Shown here one piece after another: positions 16,016 to 25,456 of a DNA stretch of 64,000 bases. A model generated the notes under the pieces. That model did not search any database. It was given only the letters and a program-made list of their open reading frames with translations, and was not told the origin of the DNA. Position 1 is the first letter of the stretch, and each line of letters opens with the position of its first letter. A program made the position numbers and the translations under genes. This DNA is from Pseudoalteromonas sp. CO133X (GTDB lineage Bacteria > Pseudomonadota > Gammaproteobacteria > Enterobacterales > Alteromonadaceae): the NCBI GenBank assembly GCA_004208945.1, contig SGPE01000029.1, forward strand, positions 186,001 through 250,000, in the 5' to 3' direction.

Positions 16016-18706
16016 GTGAAGTTTTTTAGGCTTGTAATCGCTCTTTTTATATCGCTTTTATTTATAACAGAAGCGCACTCCGTCACTCCGACCAAGCAGC
16101 AAATTGAACAATTTAAAAAGCTACCTAAATCACAGCAAGAAGCTATAGCAAAGAAATATGGCTTGGATATAAGCATGCTGGACTCTACCAACAAGGATGG
16201 CGAATCGCTTGACGATGAGAATAACAGCTCAGTGATGCCAAGAGATTTATTCGGTGAGAAAAAAGATAATAAAGAAGAACTCACGGATGAAGAAAAATTC
16301 AAACCTCAACCTGATGAACTTAAGCCTTTTGGTTATGAGTTGTTTTCAGGTGAACCAACAACATTCGCGCCAACAGAGAGCGCGCTGGTACCAGACACCT
16401 ATATCGTAGGTTCTGGTGACACATTAACGGTTAACCTATTTGGTAAAGAAGCATCAACTGAAGAGGCAACGATTGACCGTGAAGGGCGCTTAACGGTTGG
16501 TTCGCTTAAGCCTGTGACTGTCGCAGGTATGCAGTATGCTGATGTAGTTCAGTTAATTAAAGCAAAAGTTCAGCAAGAAATGATTGGTGCAGAAGCATTT
16601 GTATCAATGGGTAAAACACGTTCTATTCGAATCATGGTGTTAGGTGAATCTTATAAACCAGGCGCTTACACGGTTCCTTCACTTGCTTCGATTACCCACG
16701 CTTTATTTGTTAGTGGTGGTATTTCAGAAATTGGTTCGTTACGTAATATACAGCTAAAAAGAGCAGGCAAAACGGTCACTACACTTGACTTATATAGCCT
16801 GCTTATCAAAGGTGATAGCAGTAACGATGTAATCTTAAAGCCTGGCGATGTGGTATTTATTCCGCCTGTAGGTATGCAAGTAACGGTTGATGGTGAAGTA
16901 CGTCGTCCTGCTATTTTTGAATTAAAAGAAGGCGAGTCTAGTCAAGATCTTATTGCCATGGCAGGTGGTTTTAGTGCCGCTGCGTTCCCTCAAAAATCAG
17001 TAGTAGAACGTTATACAGGTCATAGCTCAAAAACTGTATTGCAATTAAATCTATTCGACAAAAACGCCTATACACCAAAAAATGGTGACACGGTAAAAGT
17101 GCCTTCATCAAGCCAAGAGCTAGACGATGCGGTGACTCTAATTGGTGCAGTTTCTCATCCTGGTAACTATTCATGGCATGAAGGTAAAACGGTTAGCCAG
17201 TTATTTAACTCGCTTAAATCTGATTTACTGCCAATTGCTGATTACGATTACTCACTCATTGTACGTGAAATTAATGTTCGTGGTGATATTGAAGTCCATC
17301 AGTTTTCTCTTTTAGATGCAGTAAATGGTAAGCAAGATTTAGAGCTTAAGCCGCGTGATATCGTTGTGGTATTTAGCCGTTTTCAATCAATTGAAAGCGA
17401 AGAAAATGCTTTAAACACAATGGCACTTACTAAAGAGCAGTTAAAGCAGCAAGAAAAAATCAGATTATGGGATGAATATGAAGAGCGTAAGTTTTATGAG
17501 TTCATCGACTTAGGCTCGTCATTCGATAAAGAATTAGCACTTAGTGTCGCTGAAGAAGAAGAGGAAGAAGTTTTATCAATTACAGAAATGCTCACAAACA
17601 AAGATGAATTAGAAGATGATGAGTATGCTGTATTTAGCCGTAAGAAATTACTAAAACCAATTTTAGCCAAGTTAAATCAGCAAGCAACTAAAGACAGTGG
17701 CTTGCAGATTATTGGTGTGCGTGGTGAAGTATTTTACGAAGGCGTGTATCCGATGCCTGTTAATGCGGACGTACATGATGCGATTGCAGCTGCTGGTGGC
17801 TTAAAAGAGTCTGCTTTTTTACAAAATGCTGAGGTAACGCGATTTGCAGAAAGCTCAGACTTACAGCATATTAGTATTGATTTATCGACCTTAAATACAA
17901 AACAAGGCACAGAGCATTTTGCTTTAGAAAGTAAAGATACAATTAATGTTTACCCAATTCCTAATTGGCAGCAAGACAGAAAAATTAATATTCTTGGCGA
18001 AGTTAAATTCCCAGGTATTTACAGCATTGCAAAAGGTGAAAGCTTATCGAGCGTAATCAAACGTGCCGGTGGCTTTACTGATTTTTCTTTCCCTGAAGGG
18101 GCGGTATTTACCCGTGAAGCAATCAGACTACAACAACAGCAGCAATTAAATAAAATATCAGAAGACTTACGTCGTGATATTGCGTCTAAAAGTTTCAACA
18201 ACTCAATTACTGATGCATCACTTTCTTATCAAGATATGGACAGCTTGATTAAAGACTTAGCTAAAGTGAAAGCAGTTGGCCGACTGGTTATCGATTTACC
18301 AGCCATTGCCAGCGGTAAACGTGATTTACAGGTTGAAGACAGTGATGTGTTGTATGTTCCTTCAAAACGTAACAGTGTTGATGTAGTGGGTGAAGTTAAC
18401 TTCTCAGGTTCGCATTTATATCAAAATGAACTGAGTTTAGATGATTATCTAACACGTAGTGGTGGATTAAAACCGCGTGCTGATGAAGACCGCATCTACA
18501 TTATTAAAGCCAGTGGTCTAGTAGAAGTACCAAACCGAGGTTCTTGGTTTGCGGTTAATAACGAATTTGAGCTATCACCTGGGGATACAATTGTTGTACC
18601 TCTTGATACCGATTACATTGATAACTTAACTCTTTGGAGTTCAGCAACACAAATTATGTATCAAATGGGTGTAGCGGTTGCCGCAATTAGCTCATTAGGT
18701 AACTAG
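16016..18706 (+). CDS. Large polysaccharide export protein with multiple SLBB domains
   Basis: This is a Wza/VpsN-related polysaccharide export protein of 896 residues, more than twice the ~380 of Wza. It begins at GTG after AGAAGGGA and has a Sec signal peptide (MKFFRLVIALFISLLFITEA). There is no lipobox Cys, unlike Wza. The export domain starts near residue 126 (YIVGSGDTLTVNLFG). At least six SLBB-like beta-grasp repeats follow, recognisable by VxGEV-PG-Y...GG near 205, 288, 375, 565, 655 and 790. An acidic helical stretch lies at ~460-530. The C-terminus ends in a hydrophobic segment. It may form or span the outer-membrane channel for the polysaccharides made nearby. It stands directly upstream of a nitroreductase-like gene and the type II secretion operon. 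Confidence 0.85.
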   Translation: MKFFRLVIALFISLLFITEAHSVTPTKQQIEQFKKLPKSQQEAIAKKYGLDISMLDSTNKDGESLDDENNSSVMPRDLFGEKKDNKEELTDEEKFKPQPDELKPFGYELFSGEPTTFAPTESALVPDTYIVGSGDTLTVNLFGKEASTEEATIDREGRLTVGSLKPVTVAGMQYADVVQLIKAKVQQEMIGAEAFVSMGKTRSIRIMVLGESYKPGAYTVPSLASITHALFVSGGISEIGSLRNIQLKRAGKTVTTLDLYSLLIKGDSSNDVILKPGDVVFIPPVGMQVTVDGEVRRPAIFELKEGESSQDLIAMAGGFSAAAFPQKSVVERYTGHSSKTVLQLNLFDKNAYTPKNGDTVKVPSSSQELDDAVTLIGAVSHPGNYSWHEGKTVSQLFNSLKSDLLPIADYDYSLIVREINVRGDIEVHQFSLLDAVNGKQDLELKPRDIVVVFSRFQSIESEENALNTMALTKEQLKQQEKIRLWDEYEERKFYEFIDLGSSFDKELALSVAEEEEEEVLSITEMLTNKDELEDDEYAVFSRKKLLKPILAKLNQQATKDSGLQIIGVRGEVFYEGVYPMPVNADVHDAIAAAGGLKESAFLQNAEVTRFAESSDLQHISIDLSTLNTKQGTEHFALESKDTINVYPIPNWQQDRKINILGEVKFPGIYSIAKGESLSSVIKRAGGFTDFSFPEGAVFTREAIRLQQQQQLNKISEDLRRDIASKSFNNSITDASLSYQDMDSLIKDLAKVKAVGRLVIDLPAIASGKRDLQVEDSDVLYVPSKRNSVDVVGEVNFSGSHLYQNELSLDDYLTRSGGLKPRADEDRIYIIKASGLVEVPNRGSWFAVNNEFELSPGDTIVVPLDTDYIDNLTLWSSATQIMYQMGVAVAAISSLGN

Positions 18707-18714
18707 ACTATTTG

Positions 18715-19749
18715 ATGAAAGCTTATGTAATCAAATTACTTAAACGTGTAATAGAGCAACTTCAAGTTGCTCTATTACCTTTATGCAGTAAATCACCAAT
18801 ACTGTCTGGCTTGTATTTTACTTTTTTCTCGCGAGATTTTTTTTACGAGCACCAAGCAATACTTAAAGCTCGTCTTGCATATAACAATCAACAAGGCATG
18901 CATGGTAAATCAAGTGCCTTATTAAGACGCAATATACACCGCTTAGAAAAGGGGCTCATAATGCAGCCTAGGCGTAGTGTATTTGCACTCGATTATTTAA
19001 CAGAGACATTAACGGCTTACCAACTTGCAGTAACCCAATCAAATGTAGAACAGTCAGAATTGCAATGGGCAACGGATGTTCTCAGCGAGTATTTTTCTGT
19101 TGTAGATAAACAGCATTTAACTATCGCAAAAAATTATGCTGTATTTCAGCAGCTATCTACGGCATATAGCGGTTTGAAAAAGCCGTACGCTTACCAACAA
19201 AAAGAGCCACACCAAGTTAGCTATGAGCAGTTTTTAGCGTTAACCAAGTTTCGTACCTCTGTACGTTGGTTTGAGCAAAAGCAAGTTGAGCTAGAAAAAA
19301 TTGAAAAAGCACTCGCTGCTGCACTGCAAGCGCCGAGCGCGTGTAATAGGCAGCCTTTCGAATTTTATTCTATTACAGAACAACCTTTGCTTAATAAACT
19401 GGCTAACTTACCAGGTGGGACGGCAGGGTTCGCAGACAATATTCCACATTTGATCGCCGTCGTTGGAGATTTATCGTATTATCCATTTTCGCGAGATCGG
19501 CATGTGATATATATAGATGGCTCGCTTGCATCCATGCAGTTTATGCTAGCACTTGAAACTTTAGGGTTGAGTAGTTGTCCTATCAACTGGCCTGAACTTA
19601 TCACTTTAGATAAACGAGTCGCTAAGTTACTTGACTTACCGCAGTACAAGCGAGTTGTGATGTTCATTGCTGTAGGCTATCCCGCCAATTCAGGAATGAT
19701 ACCTTATTCAGATAAAAAGCAAGCGAAAGATATTTTAAAGCAGCTTTAA
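18715..19749 (+). CDS. Nitroreductase-family protein with long N-terminal extension
   Basis: This 344-residue protein has a C-terminal nitroreductase-like FMN domain (from about residue 174: FRTSVRWFEQ, then LQAPSACNRQPFEFY, and a late GYPAN). The first ~170 residues are an unassigned helical extension containing LLRRNIHRLEKGL. Related proteins occur in exopolysaccharide clusters, where they may modify or reduce a sugar precursor; the actual reaction is unknown. The ATG at 18715 is chosen over a TTG one codon upstream. It starts 8 bases after the SLBB gene, so the two are probably co-transcribed. No signal peptide or transmembrane segment is obvious. Confidence 0.7.
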   Translation: MKAYVIKLLKRVIEQLQVALLPLCSKSPILSGLYFTFFSRDFFYEHQAILKARLAYNNQQGMHGKSSALLRRNIHRLEKGLIMQPRRSVFALDYLTETLTAYQLAVTQSNVEQSELQWATDVLSEYFSVVDKQHLTIAKNYAVFQQLSTAYSGLKKPYAYQQKEPHQVSYEQFLALTKFRTSVRWFEQKQVELEKIEKALAAALQAPSACNRQPFEFYSITEQPLLNKLANLPGGTAGFADNIPHLIAVVGDLSYYPFSRDRHVIYIDGSLASMQFMLALETLGLSSCPINWPELITLDKRVAKLLDLPQYKRVVMFIAVGYPANSGMIPYSDKKQAKDILKQL

Positions 19750-19825
19750 TGCTTGAAAATTCGTTATATCGACAGCTATTTTCCTGCTTGATATACTCAA
19801 GTAAATTTAAATTTAAGGAGTTTTC

Positions 19826-20221
19826 ATGAAAAAAAATAAAGGTTTCAGTTTAATGGAACTAATGATAGTGCTTATCATTCTTGGGCTATTAGGTTCTTTG
19901 GTTGCTCCTAAATTATTCTCAAAAGTAAGCTCATCGAAAATTAAAACTGCGGTTGCACAAATGCAGATGTTTGAAACAGCTATCGACACATATCGTTTAG
20001 ATATGGGCACCGTGCCACCAACATTACAAGCATTACGTAGAAGCGAATCGGCAAGTTGGGATGGTCCTTACCTACCAAAAGACATTCCGCTAGACCCGTG
20101 GGGCAAAGAATATATTTATAAAGTACCGGGTGAAAACGGTGCACCTTATACCATTATGAGTTATGGCCTAGATGGACAACCTGGTGGTGAAGGTGAAAAC
20201 GAGGATGTGATTCATAAATGA
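19826..20221 (+). CDS. gspG: Type II secretion major pseudopilin GspG
   Basis: This is the major pseudopilin that forms the periplasmic pseudopilus. The 131-residue protein carries a type III signal with cleavage after Gly6 in KNKGFSLMELMIVLIILG, including the Glu at mature position 5. The globular domain has the GspG pattern YRLDMGTVPPTLQALR, then GPYLPKDIPLDPWGKEYIY and the C-terminal calcium-binding loop SYGLDGQPGGEGENED. A strong AAGGAG precedes the ATG. It opens an eleven-gene operon and overlaps gspE by 4 bases. In most T2SS loci gspG sits after gspF, so leading the operon is unusual. Confidence 0.95.
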   Translation: MKKNKGFSLMELMIVLIILGLLGSLVAPKLFSKVSSSKIKTAVAQMQMFETAIDTYRLDMGTVPPTLQALRRSESASWDGPYLPKDIPLDPWGKEYIYKVPGENGAPYTIMSYGLDGQPGGEGENEDVIHK

Positions 20222-21876
20222 TCGATCTTAGCCAATTACTTGCTGAGCAATTTAAAGTATCTGCCGCTGACATAGACAAAGCGAAGTCATATCAAAGTAG
20301 ATACGATGGTAGGCTAGAGCAAATTTTAGTTAATATGGGCTGTTTAACTGAAGATGATTTAGCCCCTTTGTACAGTAAGTTATTAGGCTATCCGCTGTTT
20401 TCTGTCGATGACTACCCTAATTGGCAACTTCCTGAAGGGGTTGATGTAACACTACTTCAATCGCTCAAGGAACTAGATTGCGTATTACTTGAGGCGGGTG
20501 ATGTATGGACTTTGGCCTGTAAGGACCCGCTTTCGTTATCGCTGGCACAGTTTATTCAGCAGCATGATGTCGATGTCAACATACTCGTTGCAACTGAGTC
20601 ACAGCTACAAACCTTTTTTTACGAGATTCAAAGTACCTCAGAAAATAATATTGAGGATGATGAACTCACCGGTGATGAAGAGGCCAGATTAAGAGAGCTT
20701 GCTTCAGAAGCACCAACAGTAAACCTGTTAAACTCATTGATTACCAAAGCGCTGGCAAGAGGCGCGTCAGATATGCACCTTGAACCGCATCAAGGGCGCT
20801 TTCGTGTGCGCTACCGAATAGACGGTGTGTTACATGAAGTAGATAAACTTGCGCCTAAAATGCAGTTACCTATCACAACGCGTCTAAAGATATTGTCAGG
20901 CATGGATATCGCAGAAAAACGTCGTCCTCAAGATGGTAAAATAGAACTGCGTATCGCTAACCAAGAGCTTGATATACGTGTTTCTGCTTTACCGCTCAAC
21001 GATGGTGAAAGTATTGTTTTACGTTTCTTATTAAAAGACTCAATTCGCTATGATATGTCGGTACTTGGTTTGTCTAATGACACACAAAATCTTATTCAGC
21101 AAGACCTACGTAAAACAACAGGGGTTATCTTACTTACGGGCCCCACGGGTTCAGGTAAAACCACAACCCTTTACACGTTCTTAAATGAACTTAACCGCCC
21201 TGATGTAAAAATTATCACGCTTGAAGACCCAGTGGAGTATCAACTAGAAGGCGTAAACCAAGTACAAGTTAATAACGATATAGGGTTTAACTTTGCTGCG
21301 GGTTTACGTTCAATAGTACGTCAAGATCCAGACATTATCATGGTCGGTGAAATACGTGACGCAGAAACCGCTCGAATCGCTTTGCAATCAGCACTAACAG
21401 GGCACTTAGTTTTTAGTACCGTGCACACCAATGACGCAGCAAGTGCTTACACCCGTTTGCTCGATTTAGGTGTTGAAGAGTTTTTACTTAATGCGGCGCT
21501 GGTGTCTGTTGTTGCTCAGCGTTTAGCTAGACGCCTATGTCAGCACTGTGCGACACCTTTAGAAGATACAAGCGAATTACTTGCCCAGTATCCGTTAGAA
21601 CAAGTTGCTAAAAATGCCGCAATCAGTGAATTAAACATCAAGCAAGCTGTTGGCTGCGAACATTGTAATCACACTGGCTTTAAAGGCCGAATTGCGATTA
21701 ACGAATATTTGCGATGCGATGACGAAATCAAACAACTGCCTAAAAATGATCAATTTATTTCTAAAGCACAAGCCCATAATGCGCAATTGAAGCGCCGTAA
21801 CCTGATGCAAGATGGTTTGTATAAAGTGGTTACTGGCGTGACCACCATAGATGAAGTATTGCGGGTTGCAGGCTAA
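20218..21876 (+). CDS. gspE: Type II secretion assembly ATPase GspE
   Basis: This is the hexameric cytoplasmic ATPase that powers pseudopilus assembly. Its 552 residues comprise an N-terminal T2SSE_N domain (~10-140), then the ATPase domain with Walker A GPTGSGKTTTLY (Lys314), the Asp box ITLEDPVEYQ and Walker B DPDIIMVGEIRD. A tetra-cysteine zinc element follows (CQHC...CEHC, about residues 441-483), as is normal for GspE. It overlaps gspG by ATGA and gspF by one base, so translation is coupled. It differs from PilB in context, being embedded in a complete gsp set. Confidence 0.95.
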   Translation: MIDLSQLLAEQFKVSAADIDKAKSYQSRYDGRLEQILVNMGCLTEDDLAPLYSKLLGYPLFSVDDYPNWQLPEGVDVTLLQSLKELDCVLLEAGDVWTLACKDPLSLSLAQFIQQHDVDVNILVATESQLQTFFYEIQSTSENNIEDDELTGDEEARLRELASEAPTVNLLNSLITKALARGASDMHLEPHQGRFRVRYRIDGVLHEVDKLAPKMQLPITTRLKILSGMDIAEKRRPQDGKIELRIANQELDIRVSALPLNDGESIVLRFLLKDSIRYDMSVLGLSNDTQNLIQQDLRKTTGVILLTGPTGSGKTTTLYTFLNELNRPDVKIITLEDPVEYQLEGVNQVQVNNDIGFNFAAGLRSIVRQDPDIIMVGEIRDAETARIALQSALTGHLVFSTVHTNDAASAYTRLLDLGVEEFLLNAALVSVVAQRLARRLCQHCATPLEDTSELLAQYPLEQVAKNAAISELNIKQAVGCEHCNHTGFKGRIAINEYLRCDDEIKQLPKNDQFISKAQAHNAQLKRRNLMQDGLYKVVTGVTTIDEVLRVAG

Positions 21877-23075
21877 TGGAATTTGAATATAAAGCCATTG
21901 ATAACCAAGGGGCGCGGCATCAAGGTGTCGTCAATGCTGCTAACCAAGCAGAGGCACAAAAAAAACTCCTCGCAGATGGTTTAAATGCATTATCTATTAA
22001 GCCTATAGCCAGTGCTTCGAGCATCAGTGGTTTATTTTCACAAAAAGTAAGCCTTGATCAGCTAGAGTTTTTTACTAGCGAGTTGGCGCTTTTGCTCGAA
22101 AGTGGTATACGTGTTGACCGCGGTATCGATATCATTAAAAAAGCAAATGGTCACCCAGCGTTAACACGACTACTGAGTCAAATCTCGGCTTCTTTAAAAA
22201 AGGGCTCGTCACTGAGCGAAGCCTTTTCAGAACATGAGCATTTATTTGGACCTTTATATATCAGCTTACTGAAAATAGGTGAAACCTCGGGTAACTTACC
22301 AGAGGTGCTTAATCGCCTATCAAACGATTTGAAGTTTCAAAAAGACCTTCGCACACAAATTAGTACCGCGTTAACGTATCCAAGCGTTATCTTTTTTGTG
22401 TGTATTATGGCGGTTTATTTTGTGCTTACCTTTATTGTGCCAAAAATGTCGGGTATTTTTACCGACCTTAGCCAAGCGCCTTGGTACACACAAATGATCA
22501 TCAATGTGAGTAACTTTTTTGTTGATTACCAAGTGATTATTATTGGCTCTGTGGTGGCCGCAATTATGGGATTGTCGTATGGTTTAAAGCGGCCTGAGGT
22601 AAAAAACTGGTTTTACATAAAAATCTCGCGCTTACCAGGCATTGGCAGCGTAATTTTAACAGCAGAACGTATTCGCTTTTCGCAATCTATGGCGATGATG
22701 CTAGAGGCTGGCCTACAACTAGATACCACCTTAGAGCTCACTGCAAATACCTTAAAACACCCAGAACTGAAACGCGATGCAAAACTAGCGTTAAAACAAT
22801 TAAAAACCGGTAAGCAACTGAGCCAAGTATTAGAGAAAACACGTATTTTTCCTGACTTTTTCTTATCTATTATTAAAGTGGGTGAAGAGACAGGCCGACT
22901 ACCTAGAGTGTTTTCTGAGGTTGCACAGCGCAGTAAAGCCGAACTTGAAAGTGTGATTAAAAAGCTGACGACTATGCTTGAGCCCATCATGCTTATTTTT
23001 ATGGGAGGCTTTGTAGGTGGCATCGTCATAACAATGTTAATGAGTATGGTCTCTATTAATGATGTTCCATTCTAA
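21876..23075 (+). CDS. gspF: Type II secretion inner-membrane platform protein GspF
   Basis: This polytopic platform protein couples GspE to pseudopilin assembly. Its 399 residues contain two T2SSF domains (~68-190 and ~270-390), each with the EFTSELALLLESG-type or AMMLEAGLQLDTTL-type helix, plus three transmembrane helices near 170, 220 and 375. The KIGETSGNLPEVL and KVGEETGRLPRVF repeats are diagnostic for the family. It directly follows gspE and its end overlaps gspH. Confidence 0.95.
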   Translation: MEFEYKAIDNQGARHQGVVNAANQAEAQKKLLADGLNALSIKPIASASSISGLFSQKVSLDQLEFFTSELALLLESGIRVDRGIDIIKKANGHPALTRLLSQISASLKKGSSLSEAFSEHEHLFGPLYISLLKIGETSGNLPEVLNRLSNDLKFQKDLRTQISTALTYPSVIFFVCIMAVYFVLTFIVPKMSGIFTDLSQAPWYTQMIINVSNFFVDYQVIIIGSVVAAIMGLSYGLKRPEVKNWFYIKISRLPGIGSVILTAERIRFSQSMAMMLEAGLQLDTTLELTANTLKHPELKRDAKLALKQLKTGKQLSQVLEKTRIFPDFFLSIIKVGEETGRLPRVFSEVAQRSKAELESVIKKLTTMLEPIMLIFMGGFVGGIVITMLMSMVSINDVPF

Positions 23076-23466
23076 AAAAGCCGCTGGCTTCTCACTTATT
23101 GAGCTAATGGTTGTAATGGCAATCATGGCAATTGTTATGGGTTTGACCGGCGGGTTAGTCACCAAAGCGGTTGATCAACAAACACGCCAAGTTGAATTGC
23201 AAAAAGTGAGGCAACTATTTAAACGCCTTAGTTACCAAGCTTACTACTCTGGTTTTCCTATTAATGTTCGTATGCAAGGCAGTGAGATTACGATTACAGT
23301 TAATCAGCAAGTATCAAGCATGCAATTTGAGCAATTAGTGTTTTCACCTAACGACTATCTAGTTGCGACTAACTCATTAGTGACCCCAAATAGTTATAAA
23401 ATACTGCGCGCAGACACAATTCAAGAATACAAACTCGAGAGTATGTTTACCCCTTATGAAAACTAA
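23059..23466 (+). CDS. gspH: Type II secretion minor pseudopilin GspH
   Basis: This minor pseudopilin belongs to the pseudopilus tip. The 135 residues start with a prepilin leader cut before FSLIELMVVMAIMAIVMG, with Glu at position 5. Two adjacent ATGs (23059, 23062) could start it. The start overlaps the end of gspF by 17 bases. Assignment as GspH instead of another minor pseudopilin rests on gene order (H-I-J-K) and size. Confidence 0.82.
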   Translation: MMFHSKKAAGFSLIELMVVMAIMAIVMGLTGGLVTKAVDQQTRQVELQKVRQLFKRLSYQAYYSGFPINVRMQGSEITITVNQQVSSMQFEQLVFSPNDYLVATNSLVTPNSYKILRADTIQEYKLESMFTPYEN

Positions 23467-23857
23467 CCAAGGCTTCACCTTAATTGAAGTGCTCATAGCT
23501 GCGGTTATATTATTCTCATCGCTGGCAATAACAGCACAACTTTACAGTGCTAGCAGCTTATCTGCCGAAAAAGCAGCAAACACAGCTCAGTATTATCAAA
23601 GTGCTGAGCTTGTTATAACTAATATAAAGTCGCAGCTTAGAGAGCGTTATCAAACCACAAAACAAAAAGAGTACAGTGGTGTAACACAAGCTTTCGGTTT
23701 CGAATTTGAATGGCAGGCAACAACACAAACAATGATAACCCCGCCTATGGAAGTCGATGAAGACTTTCCGCCTGATGCTCGTTTTCCTATCTTTGTTGTT
23801 GAAGTAGAAGCACCAAAGTCTGGGCGCTCTTTTCAATTTAGGGTGGTTGCATGGTAA
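23456..23857 (+). CDS. gspI: Type II secretion minor pseudopilin GspI
   Basis: This minor pseudopilin of 133 residues is thought to nucleate the tip complex with GspJ and GspK. Its leader is cut before FTLIEVLIAAVILFSSLAIT, with Glu5. It overlaps gspH by 11 bases and gspJ by 7 bases. The identity is set by order and size; the globular domain is divergent. Confidence 0.82.
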   Translation: MKTNQGFTLIEVLIAAVILFSSLAITAQLYSASSLSAEKAANTAQYYQSAELVITNIKSQLRERYQTTKQKEYSGVTQAFGFEFEWQATTQTMITPPMEVDEDFPPDARFPIFVVEVEAPKSGRSFQFRVVAW

Positions 23858-24558
23858 AGCAAAAAGGCTTTTCACTCATTGAGCTTATGATCGCCACAGC
23901 GCTGTTGTCTATGGTTATGTTTACAGGTTACTTTGCATACAGCCTATATACAGACAAATGGCAAAAGCGAGCGGACCATTTTTGGCAGCTTAACCAAAGT
24001 GCACTCGGTACAGAGGCAATTATAAGAACATTAGAAGCGGCAAGTGTGTATATTGTTCGCGATCAAAAAGAGCAATTTTCAATATTATTTGCAGGCCAGC
24101 AAACTGAAATCACACTTGTCACCAACACAGGCTTATTTTCGAATGAAACTGCACTTATTAATATTAAAGCAATTGACCAAGATAACGGACTACAAAGCTT
24201 ACTTTATAGTGAAATGCCTTTAAACAACACACTGTTGTTAAACTACCCAATAGAGGAAAATTGGCAGTACCAACATATCTTAGTAAACGACATTGCGAAG
24301 ATAAATTTTCAGTTTTACGGCTGGGAAACCTTACAAAATGCCGTTGCTGGCAACCTTGATAGTGCTGAGCTATCAATTGGAGAAACGCGTGTTAAAAGGC
24401 GTTGGTATACAGAACATAACCTCCCTAACAACAGGCTTTTACCTAATAAGTTAGCGCTGTTTTTTGAAAATGAACAACAGCAAGTTACTCATATACAGGT
24501 TGATTTGATTAACGTTTCGTACCTTGACCTAGTTAGACACTTAAGGCTGGACGTTTAA
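23851..24558 (+). CDS. gspJ: Type II secretion minor pseudopilin GspJ
   Basis: This is a minor pseudopilin of 235 residues, near the usual GspJ size (~200). The leader is cut before FSLIELMIATALLSMVMFTG and contains Glu5. The larger globular domain includes a C-terminal beta-rich region. It overlaps gspI and is followed after one base by gspK. Role and complex (I-J-K tip) come from family knowledge. Confidence 0.83.
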   Translation: MVKQKGFSLIELMIATALLSMVMFTGYFAYSLYTDKWQKRADHFWQLNQSALGTEAIIRTLEAASVYIVRDQKEQFSILFAGQQTEITLVTNTGLFSNETALINIKAIDQDNGLQSLLYSEMPLNNTLLLNYPIEENWQYQHILVNDIAKINFQFYGWETLQNAVAGNLDSAELSIGETRVKRRWYTEHNLPNNRLLPNKLALFFENEQQQVTHIQVDLINVSYLDLVRHLRLDV

Positions 24559-24559
24559 T

Positions 24560-25456
24560 ATGAAAGCTCAGACAGGTATTGCACTTATACAAGTCCTTAT
24601 TATTTCCTTTATTTTGGCCTTATTAGGGATTTTTATTAATCAGTCGATACAACAACAAGTTAAAGTAACGCAGCAAATTCAAAACAAGTTTGCAATGCGT
24701 TTGGAGCTCGAAGAGGCCGAAACTCAGCTATTTTCAGCCTTATTAGCCCATAAAAAATACCAAGACACTAATAGTAATAACCAACTAGTTAAAAATTGGA
24801 ACTTCTATGGTGAAGAGTTTAGATTAAGCGATTCAATATTTATAAGCTTAATGGACATGAAATCATTATTTAGTTTGAATATTTCAAGTCCTGATCTGAT
24901 CAAAAATTTGTTAATTCAGCTCAATGTCGAAGAAAACACAGCACAAACCTTTGTAAGCTCGTTGACTGATTGGAAAGACGAAAACGATGTAAGTCGTGTC
25001 AATGGTGCTGAGGCCAGCTTCTATAAGCAGCAAGGTAAACGTTATGTTCCCCGTAATGGTTATTTACAAAGCGTAAATGAAGCGGCTCTTATTCGAGGCG
25101 CTGAACAAATACCGAAAGAATACTTTGCACGCTATTTCTCAACAGAAATGGTGACAGGTTTTAACCCAATTAACGCACCCGAGGCTATTTTAAAAGCGAT
25201 AATAAAGGATGAATCGACAGCCAATAAAGTGTTGAAACGCAGAGCAGCAGGAACACTAACCAGTTATGACTTTTATTTGCTAACAGGTATTGAAGAAGGT
25301 GAGTTTATAAATTTTGTCACTGGCAGCAAAATAAGAGTACAATTACGTGTTGTTTTAAATGGTGCGCAGTTGAGCAAGCAATATATTTTAGATGCTACTC
25401 CACGTTCTTACATAAAACCTATGGTGTTCTCTCAAGTTAGCTGGAATAAATCGTGA
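24560..25456 (+). CDS. gspK: Type II secretion minor pseudopilin GspK
   Basis: This is the largest minor pseudopilin, capping the pseudopilus. The 298-residue protein has the leader MKAQTG cut before IALIQVLIISFILALLGIFI. Position 5 is Gln instead of Glu, which fits GspK, the one pseudopilin that normally lacks this Glu. The inserted alpha domain has the SAM-like helix-hairpin patterns SLTDWKDENDVSRVNGAE and YLQSVNEAALIRG typical of T2SSK. It overlaps gspL by 4 bases. Confidence 0.88.
   Translation: MKAQTGIALIQVLIISFILALLGIFINQSIQQQVKVTQQIQNKFAMRLELEEAETQLFSALLAHKKYQDTNSNNQLVKNWNFYGEEFRLSDSIFISLMDMKSLFSLNISSPDLIKNLLIQLNVEENTAQTFVSSLTDWKDENDVSRVNGAEASFYKQQGKRYVPRNGYLQSVNEAALIRGAEQIPKEYFARYFSTEMVTGFNPINAPEAILKAIIKDESTANKVLKRRAAGTLTSYDFYLLTGIEEGEFINFVTGSKIRVQLRVVLNGAQLSKQYILDATPRSYIKPMVFSQVSWNKS

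Noticed and set aside
22613..23029. 138-codon minus-strand ORF within gspF
   Set aside because: It is a shadow of the gspF frame; the sense frame has family motifs throughout.
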